DNA of 12,444 bases from CALHVX01 sp964640725 (GTDB lineage: Bacteria; Pseudomonadota; Gammaproteobacteria; Pseudomonadales; Azotimanducaceae), in NCBI GenBank assembly GCA_964640725.1, contig CAZXIJ010000060.1, forward strand, positions 1-12,444, given 5' to 3'. Shown here piece by piece: positions 1 through 4,827 of this stretch. Numbering within the stretch: the first letter of the stretch is position 1; each line of letters starts with the position of its first letter. The notes beneath the pieces are model-generated. The model was not told where the DNA came from. It did not search any database and worked only from the letters and a program-made list of their open reading frames with translations. The position numbers and the translations under genes are program-made.

Positions 1-59
1 ACGCCTGGGTGGCTGGCGGTGCGTTTCTGGTCTGGTGGTTTGCGTTCGCCAACCAGTAG
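1..59 (+). CDS. C-terminal end of an upstream membrane protein (partial)
   Basis: The third forward frame is open from the left edge to a TAG at 57-59. It encodes about 18 residues, AWVAGGAFLVWWFAFANQ. The peptide is strongly hydrophobic and aromatic, as in a last transmembrane helix ending directly at the C-terminus. The gene start lies outside the window and the fragment is too short to assign a family. The next gene begins 258 bases later behind its own promoter, so this gene is probably a separate transcription unit. Confidence 0.5.
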   Translation, partial: AWVAGGAFLVWWFAFANQ

Positions 60-124
60 ATACGGCCCGGCTGCTGGCTGAGCATTTTCTTGACACTCTG
101 CGCTGTTCGCGCCCGATATCGCCA

Positions 125-163
125 GCCGGTCATTCTGCCCGACCGTCGGTCAGAATGACCGGC
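125..163. repeat. Perfect 13-bp inverted repeat upstream of the sigma-54 promoter
   Basis: The arm at 125-137 (GCCGGTCATTCTG) is the exact reverse complement of 151-163, with a 13-base spacer. The spacer holds a smaller dyad (CCGA at 139-142, TCGG at 146-149). CGGTC/GACCG half-sites recur at 127, 141, 147 and 157. No T-run follows on either strand, so an intrinsic terminator is unlikely. The centre lies about 100 bp upstream of the -24/-12 promoter at 236-251, the usual distance for an enhancer site bound by an NtrC-type activator. The 60-316 stretch holds no convincing gene; this repeat and the promoter are what it contains. Confidence 0.75.
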
Positions 164-235
164 CATGCTCTGACGCCGGGGCCTGTCGGCGCAGCGCTCG
201 GCCTGTGCGTCCGCCACGACGGGGATTGAGGCCGC

Positions 236-251
236 TGGCATAACCATTGCT
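236..251 (+). promoter_or_regulatory. Sigma-54 (-24/-12) promoter of the DUF883-to-DUF4112 operon
   Basis: TGGCATAACCATTGCT matches the sigma-54 consensus TGGCAYR-N4-TTGCW at every specified base. The invariant GG (237-238) and GC (249-250) are separated by exactly 10 bases. Transcription would start near 262, giving a leader of about 55 nt before the ATG at 317. The match is read directly; activity and the identity of the activator are inferred. The activator encoded at 4828-6153 is the obvious candidate. Confidence 0.85.
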
Positions 252-316
252 TCCTTCTGGCTGAACGAGCGGTCTTCCAGGCCGGCTCAGGTCTATCACC
301 CAGCAAGGAGAATTCC

Positions 317-634
317 ATGGAAACTACCGCCAACAGCTCCCAAACAGCAGCGGAAAACAGCACTGAGCCTGCGATCGCGCCGACGGCTGAGCGATTTGCG
401 AAGAAAGCCCACGAAACCATCGATCGGGTATCTGACGGTGCGGTTCGCACGGAGCAGGAGCTGCGGGACAGCATCGCGAAAGCCGAAGCGCAGCTGCAGG
501 CCTACCGGCAAAAAGCCGAGCACAGTGCTGAAGAACAGGTCGAACAGGTCCGGACCTTTATCGAGAAGAAGCCGGTGCAGAGCGCCGGCATTGCCTTCGC
601 GGCCGGGCTAATCCTCTCGCGACTGCTGCGCTAG
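317..634 (+). CDS. DUF883 family protein, YqjD/ElaB-like membrane-anchored protein
   Basis: This 105-residue protein has the DUF883 (ElaB/YqjD) plan. A polar N-terminus is followed by a long charged helix (about residues 25-85, probably coiled coil). One short C-terminal hydrophobic segment starts at KKPVQSAG and is rich in Gly and Ala, and the protein ends in basic residues (SRLLR). In E. coli, YqjD is an inner-membrane protein that binds ribosomes in stationary phase; that role is inferred here by family only. The ATG at 317 is preceded by AAGGAG at a good distance. It is the first gene of a five-gene operon behind a sigma-54 promoter, and its stop is only 2 nt from the next ATG. The order yqjD-like, yqjE-like, yqjK-like matches E. 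coli. Confidence 0.85.
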   Translation: METTANSSQTAAENSTEPAIAPTAERFAKKAHETIDRVSDGAVRTEQELRDSIAKAEAQLQAYRQKAEHSAEEQVEQVRTFIEKKPVQSAGIAFAAGLILSRLLR

Positions 635-636
635 CA

Positions 637-1077
637 ATGCCGGAACCTCATGCCACCCAGCCTTTTGCCGAAGCGGGTCCCGGTGCGCACAGCAACGAGC
701 TGTCGGCGCAAGCGGTTGCCATGGCCTCGGAGGCCATGCCCTTCGTGACCGCTATGTACGAAGTTGCGCGCGCCGAGGTGTCCTTGAGCCGCGCGGCAGC
801 GGGCCAGCTGCTGATCATGGGGGTTCTGGCTGGTGCGGCCGGGGGCCTGACTCTGCTGGCGCTGCAGGGGTTCGCGCTGGCGGCAATGATCAGCTGGGCG
901 CATCTGTCCTGGCCGGCAGCCATGGCGGGCGTCATGCTTCTGGATCTGTCCCTCACCGTGGCGGCGTATTGGCGAGCACGCAGGCTGCGCAGGCTGATCG
1001 GCCTCAAGCAGACCTGCGAGGTTGCCGGCCGCGCCTGGCAAGCGTTCGGGACGCCGGGCTCGGTGTCGCAGCGATGA
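637..1077 (+). CDS. YqjE-like phage-holin family (DUF1469) membrane protein
   Basis: This is a 146-residue protein with a polar N-terminus and a short amphipathic helix around residues 38-52 (MYEVARAEVSLSR). Two transmembrane segments follow at about 57-86 and 92-112, then a basic cytoplasmic tail (YWRARRLRRLIGLKQ). This is the layout of the DUF1469/YqjE family (usual length near 130), often annotated as 'phage holin family' although no lytic role is known. Placement directly after a DUF883 gene supports the call. The ATG at 637 follows the previous stop by 2 nt. The TGA (1075-1077) overlaps the next ATG (1074) as ATGA, so translation of the two is probably coupled. Confidence 0.75.
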   Translation: MPEPHATQPFAEAGPGAHSNELSAQAVAMASEAMPFVTAMYEVARAEVSLSRAAAGQLLIMGVLAGAAGGLTLLALQGFALAAMISWAHLSWPAAMAGVMLLDLSLTVAAYWRARRLRRLIGLKQTCEVAGRAWQAFGTPGSVSQR

Positions 1078-1535
1078 TGGGGCGTCGTGTCAGCGCGCGG
1101 GCCAGAGAGCTCGCGCTGCTCGGACAGATCGCCGAAGCGAGGGCGGGGCTGTTTCGGATCGAAGGGGACCGGTGTATTCAGACGTTGGTGCAGCGGAGCG
1201 CGCCCGAGACGCGGCTGCTCGGAGCGGCCGGCGCCGGCCTGGTTGCTGGCCTGCTGTGGCCGACCGCGAACGCCAATCCAGACGCCACCCCCGCCGCCGG
1301 CGAAAGCGCGAAATCGCGGGCGCGGGCGGACGCTGAGAGAGGGACAGCGTCGGAGCAAGCGCGGGAGCCCGGCGGGCAAACTGGTGCCCTTGCCCGGACC
1401 GGTCACGCCACTGGCTCGCTCCTGATCTCCGCAGCCATCAAAACGCTGGCTGACGCTCTGGTCAAAAGAGCGTTGAGGCGATACGGAATGGCGGCCGACG
1501 ACGGGGCGGGCCGTGCGTCAGCAAGCCAGCGCTAG
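1074..1535 (+). CDS. YqjK-like protein (hypothetical, third gene of yqjDE-type operon)
   Basis: The frame could begin further upstream, but the ATG at 1074 overlaps the preceding stop as ATGA and is the natural coupled start, giving 153 residues. The N-terminal half (MMGRRVSARARELALLGQI) is a basic amphipathic helix with the arginine-rich start typical of YqjK. A hydrophobic segment follows near residues 45-57 (LLGAAGAGLVAGLLWP). A low-complexity Ala/Arg/Glu/Gly stretch (about 60-115) leads to a second hydrophobic or amphipathic helix near the C-terminus (GSLLISAAIKTLADALVKR). E. coli YqjK is about 99 residues, so the linker is an expansion here. Assignment rests mainly on position after DUF883 and YqjE-like genes; sequence support is weak. 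No biochemical function is known. Confidence 0.55.
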   Translation: MMGRRVSARARELALLGQIAEARAGLFRIEGDRCIQTLVQRSAPETRLLGAAGAGLVAGLLWPTANANPDATPAAGESAKSRARADAERGTASEQAREPGGQTGALARTGHATGSLLISAAIKTLADALVKRALRRYGMAADDGAGRASASQR

Positions 1536-1539
1536 CGGC

Positions 1540-2712
1540 ATGTCCGCTGAGTACCGCCAACCGGTCGAGCGCGAACCTTCGCGTCGTCAGCGGTTCGCAG
1601 GTCCTTCGGAGGGCGGGCAATCGTCCGTCGCCCTGAGTGTGCTGGCCTGGCTGGCGGTGCTGTACACCCTGTACTTTGCAGCTCCGATCCTGATACCGGT
1701 GCTGCTCGCCGTTCTTCTTGCCTTCGTGCTGTCCCCGATTGTCCGCGGCCTGCAGAGCCTGCACCTGCCGCGCAGTTTGGCTGCGGGGATCGTTGTGTTT
1801 GGGCTGGTCGCAGCCCTGGGCTTTGGCCTGGTCAAGCTTGGCGAGCCCGCAGCAGAATGGTTTTCCGCGGCGCCGGAAAAGCTTCGAGCCCTGGAGCCCC
1901 AGCTTCGCACCCTGCGGGAGCCCGTAGATGTGTTGCGCGAGGCAACCTCTGGCGTCGAAGAACTCACCGAGCTGCAGCCAGCCGATGACGCGCTGGAGGT
2001 CAAGGTTCAGCAGCGACCGTTCCTGGCTGCGGCGCTCTCAGGCACGCCGCGCGTGCTCGCCAGCGGGACAGCGGCCGTGTTTTTCCTGTTCTTCCTGCTG
2101 GCTGCCGGCGATCATCTCACCCAGAAAGTCGTGCGCGTCTTTCCACGGCTGTTTCGCTCCAGAGACATTCGCGAAGTCGGGCTGGCCGTCGAAGCGGAGA
2201 TTTCCGGCTACCTGCTGACGATCACGCTCATCAATCTGGGTCTCGGGGCGCTGACTGCCGGGTGGCTATGGCTGCTTGGCATCGAGAACGCGATGCTGTG
2301 GGGGTTGCTGATTGCTCTGTTTAACTTTGCGCCCTACATCGGCTCTGTGGCCAGTATGATCTTGCTTGCCGTTGTGGCATTGCTGCAGGTCGATCTGCAG
2401 AGCAGCCTGGTTCTGGTCGTGGGAGGGTACGCAGTGCTAACGCTGATTGAAGGACAGCTGATTACTCCGTTTCTTGTCGGGCAGCGATTGGCGCTTTCAC
2501 CCTACGTCATCTTCCTGGCGATCTTGCTGTTTGGCTGGTTGTGGGGGCTCGCTGGCGTGTTGATGGCGGTACCGATTCTGGTTTGCCTCAAGATCGTTGG
2601 TAGTCATGTGCCGGGCGCTGGCGTTCTTGCGTCGATCATTGCCCGGGAAGAAACCGAAGCTGGCCCGAGCGAGCCTCCCGACCGCCAGGCGTCCGGCCTG
2701 TTGCGCCGGTGA
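1540..2712 (+). CDS. AI-2E family transporter (PerM/TqsA/YhhT-like)
   Basis: The product is a polytopic inner-membrane protein of 390 residues from the ATG at 1540, which lies 4 nt after the previous stop. A GTG at 1513 would add nine residues but overlaps the upstream gene. The family layout is clear. Two N-terminal helices end in AFVLSPIVRGLQ. A third helix is followed by a soluble segment of about 80 residues, then a helix near residues 168-192. The conserved C-terminal bundle carries FNFAPYIGSVAS, LIEGQLITPFLVGQRLALSP and a final helix GVLMAVPILVCLKI. Family members include the autoinducer-2 exporter TqsA and several proton- or sodium-linked transporters; the substrate here cannot be read from sequence. 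It is the fourth operon gene, and its TGA overlaps the next start as GTGA. Confidence 0.9.
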   Translation: MSAEYRQPVEREPSRRQRFAGPSEGGQSSVALSVLAWLAVLYTLYFAAPILIPVLLAVLLAFVLSPIVRGLQSLHLPRSLAAGIVVFGLVAALGFGLVKLGEPAAEWFSAAPEKLRALEPQLRTLREPVDVLREATSGVEELTELQPADDALEVKVQQRPFLAAALSGTPRVLASGTAAVFFLFFLLAAGDHLTQKVVRVFPRLFRSRDIREVGLAVEAEISGYLLTITLINLGLGALTAGWLWLLGIENAMLWGLLIALFNFAPYIGSVASMILLAVVALLQVDLQSSLVLVVGGYAVLTLIEGQLITPFLVGQRLALSPYVIFLAILLFGWLWGLAGVLMAVPILVCLKIVGSHVPGAGVLASIIAREETEAGPSEPPDRQASGLLRR

Positions 2713-3221
2713 GCGAAGAGCCGGGCAGCATGCCCGCACCGAGCCCGTCATCGGAGCAGGGGCAGGCAGAGCGTGAGGCGCTCGGCCGCCTGGATCGGCT
2801 GGCCTGGTTCCTGGATAACGCCATACGGCTGCCCGGGGGGTTCAGGATCGGGTTTGACAGCCTTGTCGGCCTGATTCCGGGGCTCGGTGACGGACTCGGC
2901 ATGCTCACGTCCAGTTACATACTTCTCGAGGCAATCCGCGCCGGGGTCGGCCGCGCAGTGCTGCTGCGCATGGTCGCTAATGTGGCGATTGAGTCTGCCG
3001 TAGGCATTGTCCCGATCGTCGGAGATCTGTTCGATATGGTGTGGAAGAGCAACACCCGGAACGTCGCATTGCTCCGAGCTCACGCCACAGCGCCGGAGCG
3101 CGTCGGTCAGCGTTCCTGGGGTTTCCTTGCGCTCTGCGTGCTCGTTCTGCTGAGCGCGGCGGCTCTTGTGCTTTGGCTCACCGTCGCTCTTCTCGGAGCG
3201 CTGTTTGGACTTCTTTCCTGA
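2709..3221 (+). CDS. DUF4112 domain-containing membrane protein
   Basis: This is a 170-residue protein starting with GTG at 2709, overlapping the upstream TGA by 4 nt. An in-frame ATG at 2730 is an alternative. The DUF4112 core is visible: LDRLAWFLDNAIRLPG (28-43), the turn motif IPGLGD (56-61), a hydrophobic helix, then VPIVGDLFDMVWKSNTRN (101-118). The two GD-containing re-entrant segments flanking hydrophobic helices are characteristic. A further C-terminal transmembrane hairpin spans about 136-168. Function of the family is unknown. It is the last gene of the operon; no T-rich terminator follows, and the next gene has its own promoter at 3269. Confidence 0.85.
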   Translation: MSEEPGSMPAPSPSSEQGQAEREALGRLDRLAWFLDNAIRLPGGFRIGFDSLVGLIPGLGDGLGMLTSSYILLEAIRAGVGRAVLLRMVANVAIESAVGIVPIVGDLFDMVWKSNTRNVALLRAHATAPERVGQRSWGFLALCVLVLLSAAALVLWLTVALLGALFGLLS

Positions 3222-3268
3222 GGGAGCACTCGGGCCACGGGCGAGCAGCGGCCCGCAGTTGTTGATGT

Positions 3269-3284
3269 TGGCCCGTTATTTGCT
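3269..3284 (+). promoter_or_regulatory. Sigma-54 (-24/-12) promoter of the DUF1328 gene
   Basis: TGGCCCGTTATTTGCT differs from TGGCAYR-N4-TTGCW only at the fifth base (C for A). It keeps GG (3270-3271) and GC (3282-3283) 10 bases apart. Predicted start near 3295 gives a leader of about 50 nt to the ATG at 3346. The leader holds a small GC-rich hairpin (GCGGC 3305-3309 with GCCGC 3314-3318). Activity is inferred. Confidence 0.75.
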
Positions 3285-3345
3285 GCTTGATACTCACCAT
3301 CAACGCGGCCACGGCCGCTGACTTGTACCGTAGGAGGAGAATTTC

Positions 3346-3510
3346 ATGTTTGGATGGGCTGTTACATTTTTGATCGTTGCGATCGTCGCCGGTGCCCTTG
3401 GCTTGAGCGGAATCGCAGGCACTGCGACAAACATCGCCTGGGTGCTGTTTGTTATCGGGCTAATCGTCGCTGCTGTGATGTTTGTCAGGGGCCGGTCAAC
3501 CGGGCTCTAG
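3346..3510 (+). CDS. DUF1328 (YtjA-like) small membrane protein
   Basis: This 54-residue protein begins MFGWAVTFLIVAIVAGALG. It has two transmembrane helices (about 3-23 and 29-47) joined by the short loop SGIAGTATN, and ends in a basic tail VRGRSTGL. This length and the GxxGIAG loop are typical of DUF1328/YtjA. The start is set by a very strong Shine-Dalgarno sequence (AGGAGG at 3332-3337). The gene forms its own unit between a sigma-54 promoter and an intrinsic terminator. Function is unknown; homologues are often found among stress-induced small membrane proteins. Confidence 0.85.
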   Translation: MFGWAVTFLIVAIVAGALGLSGIAGTATNIAWVLFVIGLIVAAVMFVRGRSTGL

Positions 3511-3558
3511 CAGCGATATCGCGGGCCAGCGCCTTGCTACATGCTGGCTTTGGAACGC

Positions 3559-3591
3559 AAAGAGACCGCTGCAGAGCGGTCTCTTTTTTTT
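3559..3591 (+). terminator. Intrinsic terminator after the DUF1328 gene
   Basis: A perfect 10-bp stem (AGAGACCGCT 3561-3570 with AGCGGTCTCT 3575-3584) has a GCAG tetraloop. The stem extends by A:T pairs at 3559-3560/3585-3586 and runs into an eight-T tract (3584-3591). This is a textbook rho-independent terminator on the + strand. The A-run on the other side is too short for efficient termination of csbD. Confidence 0.92.
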
Positions 3592-3627
3592 GCCGGTACG
3601 TTGGCTGGCAAGGCTCAGGGAGTGTCC

Positions 3628-3691
3628 GGGCGGGCCGCAGCCCGCCCTTCGCTGCGCCGGCAAATCTTGCCGCTCTGACGCAAGATCTGCC
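3628..3691. repeat. Two adjacent GC-rich hairpins downstream of csbD
   Basis: Hairpin one is a perfect 8-bp stem, GGGCGGGC (3628-3635) with GCCCGCCC (3640-3647) and a CGCA loop. Hairpin two pairs 3659-3670 (GGCAAATCTTGC) with 3680-3691 (GCAAGATCTGCC) around a 9-base loop with one mismatch. They lie 15-80 nt beyond the csbD stop on the minus strand and lack a T-run. They could protect the csbD mRNA 3' end or assist factor-dependent termination. Confidence 0.5.
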
Positions 3692-3705
3692 GATGCCGCT
3701 GCGGT

Positions 3706-3903
3706 TCAGAGCTTTTCGCACCACCGGTCGATCTCCTCATCGACCTCCTCCTTCGTCTTGCCGTAGGCTGCCTGGATGCGCCCGGCCAGTTCTTCGCGAC
3801 GGCCCAGCACGACTTCCAGCTCATCGTCCGTCAGCTTGCCCCATTTTTTCTGGGCCTGACCTTTGTACTGACTCCACTTCCCTTCGATTTGATCCCAATT
3901 CAT
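3706..3903 (-). CDS. CsbD family stress protein (YjbJ-like)
   Basis: This is a 65-residue, highly charged protein. It starts MNWDQIEGKWSQYKGQ, followed by KKWGKLTDDEL and a GRREELAGRIQ..YGKTKEE segment, closely resembling E. coli YjbJ and the CsbD family (usual length 60-70). The family is named for B. subtilis csbD, which is controlled by sigma-B. YjbJ is abundant in stationary or osmotically stressed E. coli cells; molecular role is unknown. The frame is open upstream to 3957, but the ATG at 3903 begins the conserved family N-terminus and has AGGA about 8 nt before it. It is transcribed away from the kinase/activator unit, from a sigma-54 consensus promoter at 3967-3982. Confidence 0.9.
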   Translation of the reverse strand: MNWDQIEGKWSQYKGQAQKKWGKLTDDELEVVLGRREELAGRIQAAYGKTKEEVDEEIDRWCEKL

Positions 3904-3943
3904 GGCAATTCCTGTGTTGTTAAAGTATCGGTGTTGAATGGCG

Positions 3944-3971
3944 TTGCAGCCGTTCACATTTACGGCTGCAA
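3944..3971. repeat. 9-bp perfect inverted repeat over the csbD promoter start
   Basis: TTGCAGCCG (3944-3952) and CGGCTGCAA (3963-3971) are exact reverse complements separated by 10 bases. The right arm contains the -12 element of the csbD promoter and the spacer contains its predicted transcription start (about 3956). Because the transcript starts inside it, an RNA hairpin is unlikely; a DNA operator is more plausible. Confidence 0.6.
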
Positions 3972-3982
3972 TGCTTGTGCCA
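3967..3982 (-). promoter_or_regulatory. Sigma-54 (-24/-12) promoter of csbD
   Basis: Read on the minus strand the sequence is TGGCACAAGCATTGCA, which matches TGGCAYR-N4-TTGCW at every specified base with GG-N10-GC spacing. Predicted start is near 3956, leaving about 53 nt of leader before the csbD ATG. Its -24 end is 13 bp from the -24 end of the oppositely directed promoter at 3996-4011. Confidence 0.85.
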
Positions 3983-3995
3983 AAGCGCTGCTAAC

Positions 3996-4011
3996 TGGCG
4001 CGGTCGTTGCA
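3996..4011 (+). promoter_or_regulatory. Sigma-54 (-24/-12) promoter of the phosphotransferase/activator unit
   Basis: TGGCGCGGTCGTTGCA differs from TGGCAYR-N4-TTGCW only at the fifth base (G for A). GG (3997-3998) and GC (4009-4010) are 10 bases apart. Predicted start near 4022 gives a leader of about 83 nt before the ATG at 4105. Since the unit encodes a sigma-54 activator, this suggests positive autoregulation. Confidence 0.75.
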
Positions 4012-4038
4012 TTGCCACAGACTTCAGCTCGGGCTTGC

Positions 4039-4076
4039 CATGCCCCTGCTCAGAACAGCAATGCAGCAGGGCCATG
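4039..4076. repeat. 12-bp imperfect inverted repeat upstream of csbD promoter
   Basis: CATGCCCCTGCT (4039-4050) pairs with AGCAGGGCCATG (4065-4076), one mismatch, across a 14-base spacer. Its centre is about 100 bp upstream of the predicted csbD start, the right place for an activator site. It also falls in the leader of the kinase-like gene and could fold in that RNA. Which of these applies cannot be told from sequence. Confidence 0.45.
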
Positions 4077-4104
4077 ATGGTCCGCAAGGCAACGGAGCGA
4101 ATTC

Positions 4105-4797
4105 ATGACGCACAGCGGTTCCACCCTCTCTGCCGATTCCCGGCTGGCGCTTCTCGCGTCGCACGGAATTCTCTTGGCCTCGGCCGGACACGAACTGATG
4201 AACCAGCAGAACGGGGTGCAGATGAACGGCCACCTGATCAAGACCCTCGTGCAACAGCAGGGGCCGGGAGAGTTTCCGCAGCTCGATGACATTGTGCGTG
4301 CATCGGACCGCCTGGTGGCAGAGTCCCGGCGTTCCGTGGAGATGTTTGCACGCTTCCGCACTCTTGCCCTGGCTATCGATCGGGAAGCGCAGAGCGGGGC
4401 GGTCGAGGACGCGCTGCAGCTGGCTGTGTCTGTGACCACCTTGCTGTCGGCCAGCTGTGGATCTCTGGCGCAGCGAGTCCGAATTCAGTGCCCGACGGAC
4501 GTGACTGCGCCGGCACCCTACATTGTGGGCCTCGGGGCGTTGCTGTTCTGGCTGGTTCGAGACGATGCTGGCGAGATCGAGATGGCCGTCGCCGGGCCCG
4601 AAACGGAGATTCGCTGGCGCGCCGCCAGCGAATCGCTGGCTAGCGCGCAGCGCCAGCTGCTCGAACAGAGGCAGGCTGACCATCCGGAGGCCACTGCGCT
4701 GGCGTGCTGGCTGGACGAGCAGAAGGTACAGATCGACATCGCCAGCGATGGCGCCGCGCTGGTGCTCAAAATCGCCCACGGGACCTTGCTCCGTTAA
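4105..4797 (+). CDS. Histidine-kinase-like phosphotransferase without ATP-binding motifs (ChpT/Spo0B-like)
   Basis: This is a 230-residue soluble protein with no sensor domain or membrane segment. Near the N-terminus, ASAGHELMNQQNG (His29, Glu30, Asn33) resembles the H-E-x-x-N phospho-acceptor motif of NtrB-type dimerisation helices, but the following Pro is Gln. A second helix around 60-85 (DDIVRASDRLVAESRRSVEMFARF) would complete the hairpin. The C-terminal 140 residues follow the strand-helix order of a kinase ATPase domain. However, the expected N-box (LLFWLVRDDAGE, about 147-158) lacks its Asn, and no DxGxG or GxGxG is present. It is therefore probably not a kinase but a histidine phosphotransferase or pseudokinase. 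GGAG at 4094-4097 supports the ATG. The next gene, 30 nt downstream, is the likely receiver partner. Confidence 0.6.
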   Translation: MTHSGSTLSADSRLALLASHGILLASAGHELMNQQNGVQMNGHLIKTLVQQQGPGEFPQLDDIVRASDRLVAESRRSVEMFARFRTLALAIDREAQSGAVEDALQLAVSVTTLLSASCGSLAQRVRIQCPTDVTAPAPYIVGLGALLFWLVRDDAGEIEMAVAGPETEIRWRAASESLASAQRQLLEQRQADHPEATALACWLDEQKVQIDIASDGAALVLKIAHGTLLR

Positions 4798-4827
4798 GAT
4801 ACGCCGGCGCAACGGGACCCCGCGATC

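Noticed and set aside
35..229. Open frame of 64 codons in the region before the DUF883 gene
   Set aside because: No ribosome-binding site, runs through the 13-bp inverted repeat and has no protein-like pattern.
3706..3957. Longer csbD start at 3957
   Set aside because: The extra 18 residues are not part of the CsbD family and would place translation start at about the predicted transcription start; ATG at 3903 is preceded by AGGA and begins the conserved N-terminus.
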